Origin: Tateyamaria omphalii
GTDB taxonomy: Bacteria > Pseudomonadota > Alphaproteobacteria > Rhodobacterales > Rhodobacteraceae
Direction of reading: 5' to 3'
DNA length: 64,000 nucleotides
Assembly (NCBI RefSeq): GCF_014651375.1
Contig: NZ_BMWT01000003.1
Span: 496,001 to 560,000, forward strand
The notes under the pieces are model-generated. The model had not been told where the DNA came from. It saw only the letters and a program-made list of their open reading frames with translations, and made no database searches. Positions 28,334 to 36,702 of this stretch are shown in pieces (the stretch's first letter is position 1; each line of letters starts with the position of its first letter). Both the position numbers and the translations under genes were made by a program.

Positions 28334-28828
28334 CTAATCCTTTGTTTCTGCACCGCTGCGCTGGCTGGCCAGATTCTTGAGGGACGTGGTCATTCCAGAC
28401 ACAGGGCTGGTTTCTTCGACGCCGTTATCAGATGCCATCTGTGTGGCGCCCTCACCGGGCGAAAATGTCGCATCCTCTTCGCCGTCTTCCGCTTCGCCTT
28501 CGGGGGTTTCGTTGTCGGTCTCAGGGGTGTCAGCAGGCGGCGGAAGCAGCTCGGGTTCAAACTCGTCAATTGGGTCGCTGACCGGACGGCGAAAGACCAG
28601 GAGGTTGCGCCATTCCGTTGTGCTGCCCGTCAAGCCAGATCGTTCGATCGAAGGCAGCGTTTCCGCGCGCTGAAACTCCCAACCATCACGGCCCATATCG
28701 TTCATCATCGATTCCAGCGCATGTGCAAACCGCGCTTCCGGACCTTTGACGCCCTTGCTTTTCACGCCCTTGGTGGGGGCGGGTACAACCTTGTATTCCC
28801 AACCTGACACGACTTGTTCCCTTATCAT
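28334..28828 (-). CDS. DUF4177-like protein with acidic tail
   Basis: With the ATG at 28828 the product has 164 residues. The N-terminal 60 residues contain GWEYKVVPAPTKG and GRDGWEFQRAETLP, the pattern of DUF4177 domains (W-E-Y-K-V then a G-W-E repeat). The C-terminal half is acidic, Pro/Glu/Asp-rich and likely disordered. It is a cytoplasmic protein of unknown function. It lies downstream of the thioesterase gene on the same strand (about 48 bases), so they may be co-transcribed. Confidence 0.7.
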   Translation of the reverse strand: MIREQVVSGWEYKVVPAPTKGVKSKGVKGPEARFAHALESMMNDMGRDGWEFQRAETLPSIERSGLTGSTTEWRNLLVFRRPVSDPIDEFEPELLPPPADTPETDNETPEGEAEDGEEDATFSPGEGATQMASDNGVEETSPVSGMTTSLKNLASQRSGAETKD

Positions 28829-28876
28829 GTTTCGCGCGGATATAGCCGGGCGGGTCACGGGTGAAAAGCCCGTCAG

Positions 28877-29350
28877 TCAGGTGCGGCGAATACCGATGCT
28901 GGCATGCACACCCTCTGGTTTGTTCAATGACGCATGTGCTTCGGCCACATCCTTCACCCGCGCCAGCACGCCACCGGGCATCGGGGCAACGCGTGGTCCT
29001 GATTGGTCCACATGCAATGTCATCGTCTCGCCTGTCGCTGCAAGCCAACCATCGGCGTGGCGCAACTCCTGAAAGGAGTGCAGCCGCTTTTCGTCAAAAT
29101 CCACAAGGTGATAGCTGACAATCACCGGATCATTCACGTGCAATTCGCGGATATATCGGACGTGGAACTCGGCCGCATAGGTCGTGTTGCCGGTGCGCGA
29201 CTGGTAGTCGGGCCCGAACCCGAAATGCTCAAACATCTGGTCTGCACCCATGTCGAACAGCACGCCATAGTAGGCCATGTTCAGGTGTCCGTTAAAGTCG
29301 ATCCACTCGGGTTTGACGGTCATCACGGTCGATTGAAACGGGGCTTGCAT
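28877..29350 (-). CDS. Hotdog-fold acyl-CoA thioesterase family protein
   Basis: The 157-residue protein has the hotdog thioesterase signature: EWIDFNGHLNMAYYGVLFD, with the D-x-x-x-H-x-N/D active-site pattern, then EFHVRYIRELHVNDPVIV. The ATG at 29350 is preceded by AGGAG, so this start is preferred over the longer frame reaching 29437. Members of this group hydrolyse acyl-CoA or hydroxybenzoyl-CoA-like thioesters; substrate cannot be set here. It is divergent from the methyltransferase gene. Confidence 0.85.
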   Translation of the reverse strand: MQAPFQSTVMTVKPEWIDFNGHLNMAYYGVLFDMGADQMFEHFGFGPDYQSRTGNTTYAAEFHVRYIRELHVNDPVIVSYHLVDFDEKRLHSFQELRHADGWLAATGETMTLHVDQSGPRVAPMPGGVLARVKDVAEAHASLNKPEGVHASIGIRRT

Positions 29351-29435
29351 GTGATCTCCTGCTGGCGCGTCCCTTCGGATTGCATGCGCGGGCAGGGGTG
29401 GTAAAGCTGAAAACCATTGTTTGAATGGATAGGCC

Positions 29436-30623
29436 ATGACCGAAACCGTGCGCGCCCAGTACGAGGCGTTCCCTTACCCCGAACGTAAACCAACGGACGA
29501 ACGCAAACGGCTGATCACAGGCTCGCCGTCCTTGCCGGTCGAAATGGACCATTGGCTGTGGGGCGGGGCGCGGGACTGGTCGCAGCCGCTCAAGGCTCTG
29601 GTCGCGGGTGGCGGGACAGGCGACGCCCTGATCCAGCTTGCGCAAAAGCTGACCGATGCCGGGCGATCCTATGACATCACCTATCTCGACCTGTCCCAAG
29701 CCTCGCGCCGGATTGCCGAGAAGCGGGCCGAGGTGCGCAAACTCAGTGGTATCACCTTTGTCACCGGGTCTTTGCTGGATGCGGGTGACTATGGCCCCTT
29801 CGATTATATCGACTGCTGCGGGGTGCTGCACCACCTGCCGGACCCGCAGGCCGGGTTCAACGCACTGGCCGGGGCCCTCAAACCGGACGGAGGGATCGGC
29901 CTGATGGTCTATGCCCCGCATGGGCGATCAGGTGTTTACCCGCTGCAAGACGCCTTCAACGTGCTTCTGCAAGACCTGCCGCCCGAAAAACAACTCAAAG
30001 CGGCCAAACGCATCTTTGACCGTCTGCCCGATGCGCACCCGTTCAAGCGCAACCAGCGCCTGGTGGATCACAAGAACGGGGACGCAGGGTTCTACGACTT
30101 GTTGCTGCACAGCCAAGATCGCCCGTACAGCATTACCGAACTATGGGCTGCGCTGAGCGCTGCAGGCTTGGACTATGCAGGCGCACCTGAGCCACAGCTT
30201 TATGATCCTGCACCCCTGCTTGACGATGTCCCCGACATGGAGCGCTGCGCGCGCATGCAACTGGCCGAGGACTTGCGTGGGACATTCAAGACGCATGTGG
30301 CCTATGCACGCCACAAAGGTCAGGTGATTGCGCCACCGATGTGGCAGGCGGATGCGATCCCCCACCTGCGCGACCTCGATGCCAAGGCGCTTGCGACGCA
30401 TTTGACCAAAGGCAAAGGGCTGACCATCGATACCTCTGGCGAGGCGTTCCACTTCGAAATCCCGGCACAGGCAGCCGCGCTGGTGGAAAGGGTCGACGGG
30501 ACGCGAAAGGTGGCAGAGATTGCGCCCTCATTGGAGGAGCGTGATGTTTGGAATATGGTTGAGGCTGCGCTGTGCAGCTCTGGAATGATGCACTATTCGG
30601 GAATTTTGGCGAAGGGTGAGTGA
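29436..30623 (+). CDS. Class I SAM-dependent methyltransferase with C-terminal extension
   Basis: The 395-residue protein has a Rossmann methyltransferase domain in its first half: motif I is VAGGGTGDALIQLAQ, and the post-motif acidic/aromatic segment FDYIDCCGVLHHLPDP fits a small-molecule or protein methylase. The C-terminal 150 residues, after about residue 240, form a separate domain that includes HKGQVIAPPMWQADAIP. The substrate is unknown. The gene overlaps the following small gene by four bases (GTGATG at 30620-30625). Confidence 0.85.
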   Translation: MTETVRAQYEAFPYPERKPTDERKRLITGSPSLPVEMDHWLWGGARDWSQPLKALVAGGGTGDALIQLAQKLTDAGRSYDITYLDLSQASRRIAEKRAEVRKLSGITFVTGSLLDAGDYGPFDYIDCCGVLHHLPDPQAGFNALAGALKPDGGIGLMVYAPHGRSGVYPLQDAFNVLLQDLPPEKQLKAAKRIFDRLPDAHPFKRNQRLVDHKNGDAGFYDLLLHSQDRPYSITELWAALSAAGLDYAGAPEPQLYDPAPLLDDVPDMERCARMQLAEDLRGTFKTHVAYARHKGQVIAPPMWQADAIPHLRDLDAKALATHLTKGKGLTIDTSGEAFHFEIPAQAAALVERVDGTRKVAEIAPSLEERDVWNMVEAALCSSGMMHYSGILAKGE

Positions 30624-30958
30624 TGAAAAAGCTGGTTGCAAGACTGTCATTTTTAGTCCCGACTTCGTGGCTTTCCACCGCATATCTCTTTGAAAGAATA
30701 GATATTTTGTCCGCTGATGCGGCAACATGCGACCATGAGTGGCACGTCGTTGCATCGATTCTAAGTAGCGTTGAATTGCAGGTGCATTGCTACAAATGCA
30801 ATACCTACAGTGAGGTCCCGGACCCATCTAAAAAGGAATGGGACGAAAGCTACAATGCTATGGAAAACCCATATCCTTGGCGTGATCACTCGCGCATTAG
30901 ATATTATCAAAACGAACGCGCAGATCAGAATTTTCAACCGCTCTCCAGATTGAACTAG
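30623..30958 (+). CDS. Small cysteine-containing hypothetical protein
   Basis: The 111-residue product starts at the ATG at 30623 (a GTG codon precedes it). After a short hydrophobic stretch near the N-terminus it has CDHEWHVV and HCYKCNTY, two Cys/His pairs that could bind one zinc ion. The rest is charged and polar with several aromatics. I know no matching family. It overlaps the methyltransferase stop, so translation is coupled, and it is convergent with gatB. Base composition looks AT-richer than its neighbours, hinting at recent acquisition. Confidence 0.5.
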   Translation: MKKLVARLSFLVPTSWLSTAYLFERIDILSADAATCDHEWHVVASILSSVELQVHCYKCNTYSEVPDPSKKEWDESYNAMENPYPWRDHSRIRYYQNERADQNFQPLSRLN

Positions 30959-30962
30959 CCTT

Positions 30963-32477
30963 TCAACCGTTCAGCTTCTTGGCGACGATCTCGTTCACAG
31001 CCTTGGGGTTCGCCTTACCACCTGTCGCCTTCATCACCTGACCCACGAACCAGCCAGCAAGCTTCGGGTTTTCCTTGGCTTTTTCAACTTGCGCAGGGTT
31101 GGCCGCAATCACTTCATCCACGGCGGCTTCGATGGCACCCGTGTCCGTCACCTGTTTCATACCACGGGCTTCGACGACCTCGGCCGGGTCGCCGCCTTCG
31201 GTGTAGATGATCTCGAACAGGTCCTTGCCAATCTTGCCCGAGATGTCGCCCTTGCCGATCAGGTCGATGATGCCGCCCAGCTGCGCGGGCGAAACGGGGC
31301 TTTCGGTGATGCCCTTGTCATCGTCGCGCTTCAAACGGCCAAACAGCTCGTTGATGGTCCAGTTCGCGGCCTGCTTTCCATCGCGGCCCTCGGCCACAGC
31401 TTCGAAGTAGGCGGCGGTGTCCACGTCTGCGGTCAGTACGGACGCGTCATAATCAGTTAGCCCAAAATCACCAATAAACCGGCTCTTCTTGGCATCCGGC
31501 AACTCGGGCAGGGAGGCTGCGATGTCATCCACCCATGCCTGTTCGATCTCAAGCGGCAGCAGGTCGGGATCAGGGAAATAACGATAGTCATGCGCTTCTT
31601 CCTTCGAGCGCATCGACCGGGTTTCACCCTTTTCCGGGTCATAAAGACGCGTTTCCTGATCGACCGTACCACCGGCTTCAACAATAGCAATCTGTCGCCG
31701 TGCCTCGACATCAATGGCCTGCTGGATAAAGCGCATCGAGTTCATGTTCTTGATCTCGCAGCGCGTGCCCAGATGGGAAAAATCCTGCGTTTCCTGATAC
31801 TTCTCATAATCGCCGGGACGGCAGATCGACACGTTCACATCCGCGCGCAGGTTGCCGTTCTGCATGTTGCCATCGCAGGTGCCCAGATAGCGCATGATCT
31901 GACGCAGTTTGGCGATGTAGGCGGCGGCTTCCTCTGGGCCACGAATATCGGGACGGCTGACGATTTCCATCAGGCACACGCCGGTGCGGTTCAGGTCCAC
32001 GAACGACATGTTCGGGTCCATGTCGTGGATCGATTTACCGGCGTCCTGCTCCATGTGAATACGCTCGATGCGCACCAGACGGGCGGTTCCATCGCCAAGC
32101 TCAACCAGCACTTCTCCTTCACCCACGATGGGGTGGTACAGCTGCGAAATCTGGTAGCCCTGTGGCAGGTCGGGGTAGAAATAGTTCTTCCGGTCAAAGG
32201 CCGAATTCAGGTTGATCTCGGCCTTCAGGCCCAGCCCGGTGCGCACGGCCTGTTCCACGCAGTATTCGTTGATGACAGGCAACATGCCGGGCATGGCCGC
32301 ATCCACGAAGGCGACGTTGGAATTGGGTTCGGCACCGAACTTGGTCGAGGCACCCGAAAACAGCTTGGCGTTGGATGACACCTGCGCGTGCACCTCCATC
32401 CCGATCACCAGTTCCCAATCGTGCTTGGCACCGGCAATGGTCTTGGGTTTGGGAAGGTCGTACGTCAGGTCAAGCAT
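30963..32477 (-). CDS. gatB: Aspartyl/glutamyl-tRNA(Asn/Gln) amidotransferase subunit B
   Basis: GatB converts misacylated Glu-tRNA(Gln) or Asp-tRNA(Asn) to the amidated form together with GatA and GatC. The 504-residue protein opens with [13 protein letters not shown], has the conserved block [31 protein letters not shown], and the C-terminal YqeY-like tail with [16 protein letters not shown]. The frame extends upstream to 32540, but the ATG at 32477 ([10 protein letters not shown]) fits the family. gatA and gatC are not in the window. Confidence 0.96.
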   Translation of the reverse strand: MLDLTYDLPKPKTIAGAKHDWELVIGMEVHAQVSSNAKLFSGASTKFGAEPNSNVAFVDAAMPGMLPVINEYCVEQAVRTGLGLKAEINLNSAFDRKNYFYPDLPQGYQISQLYHPIVGEGEVLVELGDGTARLVRIERIHMEQDAGKSIHDMDPNMSFVDLNRTGVCLMEIVSRPDIRGPEEAAAYIAKLRQIMRYLGTCDGNMQNGNLRADVNVSICRPGDYEKYQETQDFSHLGTRCEIKNMNSMRFIQQAIDVEARRQIAIVEAGGTVDQETRLYDPEKGETRSMRSKEEAHDYRYFPDPDLLPLEIEQAWVDDIAASLPELPDAKKSRFIGDFGLTDYDASVLTADVDTAAYFEAVAEGRDGKQAANWTINELFGRLKRDDDKGITESPVSPAQLGGIIDLIGKGDISGKIGKDLFEIIYTEGGDPAEVVEARGMKQVTDTGAIEAAVDEVIAANPAQVEKAKENPKLAGWFVGQVMKATGGKANPKAVNEIVAKKLNG

Positions 32478-32596
32478 GGTCTCACCGATCTCCATCAAGG
32501 GGCTATCGCGCGGTGTAATGCGCCGCCGCACGGCTCGCAAGAGGGCGCGACGATCCGGCGTCTTTGCACATGTGGTACGCTATGCAAGTTGGAACC

Positions 32597-33085
32597 ATGA
32601 AGATTGATGAAATTCCGGTGCCCCAAGGCACACTGATCGCACCCTATGCTGACAAAGAGGCGCACTACACGGATTGTTTTGAAACGGTAGTTTCTGGCCC
32701 GGTGTCGCTGGCCGCCTTTATCAAAGCATTCTACATCCAGCCACTGTTCAAGGCGGAACGTATCGTTCTGCGTGTGCTGGCGCGCCAGGCATCGACGGAT
32801 GCCGAAGTGCTGGCACTTGCCAGTGGTTCGATAGACCGTTTCGCGGTTTGGGAGGTGGAGGAACGCACAGCGGAAGAACTTCTGATGGTTGATAAATCAG
32901 GGCGCACGATGTCCTGGCTCATGGCGACCGAAGATCGCTTGCGGTTCGGAACCATTGTGGTCCCTCAACGCAACAAGTTGGGGAAGCTGACACTCGGTCC
33001 GGTGTTCCACAGCCTGACCGGTGCGCACAAAGTCTACTCTCGTGCGCTTCTGTCCGGGGCAGCACGCCGTGTTCAGAAAGACTGA
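32597..33085 (+). CDS. Hypothetical protein, conserved in Rhodobacteraceae
   Basis: The 162-residue product, from the ATG at 32597, reads like a one-domain alpha/beta protein. It has YADKEAHYTDCFETVV near the start, then AAFIKAFYIQPLFKAERI, WEVEERTAEELLM, and a C-terminal PVFHSLTGAHKVYSRALL. I recall similar hypothetical proteins in Roseobacter-group genomes but no function; assignment to a DUF is not made. The open frame extends to 32564, without support. It ends in a 13-base convergent overlap with the following minus-strand gene. Confidence 0.65.
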   Translation: MKIDEIPVPQGTLIAPYADKEAHYTDCFETVVSGPVSLAAFIKAFYIQPLFKAERIVLRVLARQASTDAEVLALASGSIDRFAVWEVEERTAEELLMVDKSGRTMSWLMATEDRLRFGTIVVPQRNKLGKLTLGPVFHSLTGAHKVYSRALLSGAARRVQKD

Positions 33086-34380
33086 AGCTCTGGCCCATCC
33101 ATCGTGAAGACCACGTTGTTTCCCGCCGCCAGTTCGCGGCGAAAGAGTTGGTTCAAATAGCGCAACGCGTCTGCCCGTCCTGATGCGGCAAATCTGTCTG
33201 CGCACCGGACGCGCAATCCATTGTCGAATCCACGCGCGGCATGGGCCCAGACCATCGGGTGCAACTCGGTCAGATGTTCGCGCGTTACCTCATCGGCAGC
33301 GGCCGCAATCTGCAGTCTGACGTAGTCGGTTTCATCATCCCCGGTTGGCGAAGCGCCCATCGTGCTGGCGCAATATGCGGCAATCAGGTTTGTTGTGTAC
33401 TGGTCGGGGCTTCGATTGAGGATGTCTTTCAGGCCATCCAAAAAGAAATCGAGATCCAGACGGGCGCAGGCTTTGCTGTCTTGTGCAATCGCGTCGAACA
33501 TCACCCACGCATAGGCGCCGGTCCCCCACAGATCGGCCGTGTTGCCAGCGGCGCGGCGGGCCTCCATTTCGAGACTCGCATATGTGCCACGCCAGCGCGG
33601 CAACAAATGCGTGCCCATCGCGCGAAAGGCGCGCGGATTTTTGGGGTCCAGCTGAATCCATGTCTCGTAGTGGGACACCACGCGCGCTGTTGCGCCGCCC
33701 TGACCTGTGATCAAGGCACAATGGGCAGCGGCTAGAAACGGTGATGCGTGTTCCTTTGGATCGAATTCCAGAAGGATGTCCGCCGCCCTGTCGAAATGGG
33801 CGGCAAACGCCTCGCGATTGCGAACGGGTACTTCCACGTCCCAACCGGTGCCGCGCCATGCCCAGCCCAAATCCATATGCGTGTGCGCAACGATCGTGGC
33901 GATAACCGGGTTGCACGGATGATCCGCCAAAACTCTCTCGAGGGCTTCGATGCCTGCCAAAAGCGGAGCTTCCGGGTCGGGACGCCCCGAGATCAAGGCG
34001 TGTTCAGCTGCACTCACCACATCGGCGCGCGCGCCAAAGGCCAATAGTTCTGCAACGGGCGTGCCGCCCAGGGTCTTGTCTCTGGCTGCGTCAGCTTGAT
34101 TGATCTCGGCCGTCAGCCGGGACCATTCGTCCAGACGCGCCAGTTTCAACCCACGGGCCTGATGCGTGTCACGCGCGCGTTCTTCTGCCGTAGGATTGGG
34201 GCAGGGGATCGAAAGGTGTCCCAGAGGTTTTGCCGAACGCGTGGGGGCGTGGCATTTGGTCTCGTCGGGCGCGTTTTGTCCCACCTGCAGAACGCCATCC
34301 GGGGCCATGGTCAAATGTGGCGTCGCAAGCAAGTTGCGAATATGCGACCACGGAACCCTGAGGCGTTCTGCAAAAGCCAT
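33073..34380 (-). CDS. Unknown 435-residue protein with helical-repeat features
   Basis: With the ATG at 34380 the product has 435 residues, soluble, no signal peptide. A middle section holds patterns like TPR or tetratricopeptide-like pairs, for example HYETWIQLDPKNPRAFRAMG and repeated A-rich helices, and CPNPTAEERARDTHQARG precedes them. The frame is open to 34488, but the extra residues look unlikely. No family recognised. It is divergent from the lytic transglycosylase gene and convergent with the 162-residue gene. Confidence 0.65.
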   Translation of the reverse strand: MAFAERLRVPWSHIRNLLATPHLTMAPDGVLQVGQNAPDETKCHAPTRSAKPLGHLSIPCPNPTAEERARDTHQARGLKLARLDEWSRLTAEINQADAARDKTLGGTPVAELLAFGARADVVSAAEHALISGRPDPEAPLLAGIEALERVLADHPCNPVIATIVAHTHMDLGWAWRGTGWDVEVPVRNREAFAAHFDRAADILLEFDPKEHASPFLAAAHCALITGQGGATARVVSHYETWIQLDPKNPRAFRAMGTHLLPRWRGTYASLEMEARRAAGNTADLWGTGAYAWVMFDAIAQDSKACARLDLDFFLDGLKDILNRSPDQYTTNLIAAYCASTMGASPTGDDETDYVRLQIAAAADEVTREHLTELHPMVWAHAARGFDNGLRVRCADRFAASGRADALRYLNQLFRRELAAGNNVVFTMDGPELQSF

Positions 34381-34614
34381 CGTTACTTGTCCACTACTCG
34401 TTACATTCTCAAATTTGCCGTCTAAATGGGTCACAAAAGGGGCGAAGCCGGGACAAGTTCGCGCCTTGTATGTAGTCATTTTTGGCAAACTCTCGCGCTG
34501 GTTCTGCTAATGTACGACATCCGTGCAGATTGTTGCCAATGCGGCCACAGAACGCCAAATCTGGTTCCTGTAGCGACTGGACAGAGTCGTCAGGAAACGC
34601 GCATATTTGGTATC

Positions 34615-35283
34615 ATGTTTGGTCTGCGCATCCTGCTGGTTCTTATCGCTTCACTTTCGATGCCGAATCTCTCGAAGGGCCAAGACAGCGGTCCCTATGA
34701 TGGTCTGCGCCCGCCCGTCCGAACCAGCGACGTGCCACGGACCCGATGGTCGCATCAACCGGGCCATGTTCTCTGGAATCGCGCCGCTCTGTCTGCGCTT
34801 AAAGGGCATGGCAAACCACTGGTTGATCTGGTGCCAGCGGACATCTCGGACTGGTGTCCGCGCTATCCGGACGCGAATGATGATGACCGCCGGGCGTTTT
34901 GGCTTGGGTTCATGTCAGCCCTCGCCAAGTATGAAAGCACGTACAAACCGCGTGCCGTCGGAGGCGGCGGCAAGTGGTATGGCCTTTTGCAGATACTGCC
35001 GGCAACCGCGCGCGGTTATGGCTGCACTGTGGGGACGGGTGAGGCACTGAAAGACGGGGCCGCGAACCTCAGTTGCGCTGTGCGCATCATGGCCACGACG
35101 GTCCCTCGGGACGGCGTGATCTATGGCCGTGGCGGTAAAGGTGTCGCAGCCGACTGGGGACCGCTGCGATCTTCGTCCAAGCGCGCCGATATGGCCGGGT
35201 GGCTCAAACGCCAACGCTACTGCGCGCCTCTGGATTCGGTGCGCCCTGTGCCCCGACCCGCGCGCAAGGTGGCGCTCGACTGA
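34615..35283 (+). CDS. Lytic transglycosylase-like protein (SLT domain)
   Basis: Lytic transglycosylases cleave the glycan strands of peptidoglycan. The 222-residue precursor has a signal peptide (MFGLRILLVLIASLSM, cleavage around the SLSKG region) and an SLT-like domain with the catalytic glutamate in LAKYESTYKPRAVG, followed by YGLLQILPATARGYGC. The frame is open upstream to 34426, but the signal peptide marks the start at 34615. Two cysteines (in DWCPRY and YGCTV) may form a disulfide. It is divergent from the unknown 435-residue gene. Confidence 0.85.
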   Translation: MFGLRILLVLIASLSMPNLSKGQDSGPYDGLRPPVRTSDVPRTRWSHQPGHVLWNRAALSALKGHGKPLVDLVPADISDWCPRYPDANDDDRRAFWLGFMSALAKYESTYKPRAVGGGGKWYGLLQILPATARGYGCTVGTGEALKDGAANLSCAVRIMATTVPRDGVIYGRGGKGVAADWGPLRSSSKRADMAGWLKRQRYCAPLDSVRPVPRPARKVALD

Positions 35284-35288
35284 GCGGA

Positions 35289-35339
35289 GCGCCCTGACGG
35301 GCGCACATGATGTTTTGCAGCCCCCTCCGGTGGCTGCGT
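35289..35339 (+). repeat. Two hairpins after the lytic transglycosylase gene
   Basis: GCGCCC TGAC GGGCGC (35289-35304) and GCAGCC, nine-base loop, GGCTGC (35318-35338) form consecutive six-pair hairpins, followed by the larger dispersed element. No gene fits in this interval. The first hairpin may end transcription of the transglycosylase gene. Confidence 0.4.
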
Positions 35340-35343
35340 TTGT

Positions 35344-35387
35344 GCGAGGCTCTGCCTCGCGCTCCGTGGTATTTTCAGTCAGAAGAA
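35344..35387 (+). repeat. Dispersed hairpin-plus-tail element, copy 1
   Basis: A perfect hairpin, GCGAGGC TCT GCCTCGC (35344-35360), is followed by the tail CTCCGTGGTATTTTCAGTCA (35362-35381) and then GAAGAA. The tail recurs nearly unchanged at 47.1 and 55.4 kb. The tail's TCA (35375-35377) is the stop codon of the minus-strand hydrolase, and GAAGAA encodes its last serines, so the element forms the end of that gene. Confidence 0.7.
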
Positions 35388-36274
35388 GATTGGATCAGGG
35401 TTTTTTCGATGCGATCCCAGACATGTGGATAGGTCAGCAGGATCAGGTGGCCGTGCCCCTTGATGAAAGCCACCCGCGCATCGGGAAGCGTGTCGACAAA
35501 GCGTTGTGTTGGCCGCGGAGGAAAGACCGGGTCGACCGCCCCGTGATAGAAGACAATGTTCGTCCCTGCCAATGCCTCTGGGTCCGGGTTTGTCCAACGC
35601 CGCAGGTCACGGGTGTGGCGCCGGTAGAGCCCGTTTTCCGGCAATTCGATGCGGCTGTCATTGGCGGCGACCAGTGCGTCTGCAGCCGCCACCGTTTCCG
35701 GGCGCGTTTCGACATCGGGACCGTAGGCGAGGCGGCGATAGTATTCGAGCCACACCTTGCGCGGGTTCAGGCTGCGGGCACGGGCCGCTGCGGCGGCCGT
35801 TCCTGCGGCACCACGCAGGCCTGCCAGAACGGGCTGGGGCGCGGGTAGGGCGGTTGAAATGCCGGTCACATGTACGTCCACGTCGGGAGAGGTTGCGCGA
35901 ATGTCCTTGGCCGCTTCCAGTGCAATCACGGCGCCGGTGGAGTGGCCGATCAGATCGATGCGTTTCAGATCGTGGGTTTCGACAAGGCGCGCGATGCGTG
36001 CTGCCGCGCGGTCCAGCACGATGCTTTCTTCTGCTGGTCGTCCGTCAAAGCCCGGTAGGCGAAAATAGGCGACGGCCCGGTCTCTGGTTTCCAGATCGTC
36101 TATGGGGCGCAACACACGGATCGACGTCATTGCACCTGGGATGCCGATCACGATGCTGTCGGCGCGTTCCAAGGCCTTTGGGTCGAATAGAAGCGGGTCG
36201 GAGGGCGGGGCGGCCTCCTGAACGGCACAGGCGGTCAGCCAGAGGCTTGCTGCGAGGGCGCCGAGCCACCTCAT
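35375..36274 (-). CDS. Alpha/beta-hydrolase lipoprotein
   Basis: The 299-residue precursor starts MRWLGALAASLWLTACAVQ, a signal peptide with lipobox (L-T-A-C), so it should be an outer- or inner-membrane lipoprotein. The hydrolase core shows LIGHSTGAVIALEA with the nucleophile serine, FYHGAVDPVFPP with the acid residue and GHGHLILL with the histidine. The longest open frame (to 36460) adds an unlikely N-terminus. The last four residues (SSSD) and stop are made by dispersed element copy 1. It overlaps the upstream membrane-protein gene by four bases. The substrate is unknown. Confidence 0.8.
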   Translation of the reverse strand: MRWLGALAASLWLTACAVQEAAPPSDPLLFDPKALERADSIVIGIPGAMTSIRVLRPIDDLETRDRAVAYFRLPGFDGRPAEESIVLDRAAARIARLVETHDLKRIDLIGHSTGAVIALEAAKDIRATSPDVDVHVTGISTALPAPQPVLAGLRGAAGTAAAAARARSLNPRKVWLEYYRRLAYGPDVETRPETVAAADALVAANDSRIELPENGLYRRHTRDLRRWTNPDPEALAGTNIVFYHGAVDPVFPPRPTQRFVDTLPDARVAFIKGHGHLILLTYPHVWDRIEKTLIQSSSD

Positions 36275-36702
36275 CCCAGCAACGAGAAATGGTGCCGCTT
36301 CACGGTGATCCCCCGATCTGTCAGCACAGTTTCGAATGTGTCTGCGGGTGGCGTCGCTTCGAGTGGGACACGCACTTTGCGACCCGATGTCAGCACTGCG
36401 CTGGCTCGCACGGAAAAGTCGAGACGGGTATCGAGGCGGATATGGTCGATCTTGTCCCACGCGATGTCTCCGGCGCGGCGGCCCGCAAACCAGCTGAGCC
36501 CGTCCGATGCCAAGGCAAGGCCCGCGCTGCGCCCGGAGATCAGGTCATAGAGCGCGGGTGCCGTGCACAGTGCGATCAGCGCCATGAGGATCAGGGATGC
36601 GTCAAGCAGCGCGATGGCCGCAAGGATCAAGGTCCACACAACCACTAGCGCAACCAGCGTCCGCCGGTTGCGCCCGGTTGCTTCGTACCGGTAAGGCGTC
36701 AT
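36271..36702 (-). CDS. Two-segment membrane protein with PH-like C-terminal part
   Basis: The 143-residue protein starts with a charged stretch (MTPYRYEATGRNRRT), then two hydrophobic segments (about residues 17-35 and 38-55) and a C-terminal domain of beta character: GLSWFAGRRAGDIAWDKIDHIRLDT. This resembles PH-like or bPH domains of small membrane proteins. Function unknown. Its stop overlaps the lipoprotein-hydrolase start (four bases) and its start overlaps the SDR stop by four bases, so it belongs to the SDR-membrane-hydrolase operon. Confidence 0.7.
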   Translation of the reverse strand: MTPYRYEATGRNRRTLVALVVVWTLILAAIALLDASLILMALIALCTAPALYDLISGRSAGLALASDGLSWFAGRRAGDIAWDKIDHIRLDTRLDFSVRASAVLTSGRKVRVPLEATPPADTFETVLTDRGITVKRHHFSLLG

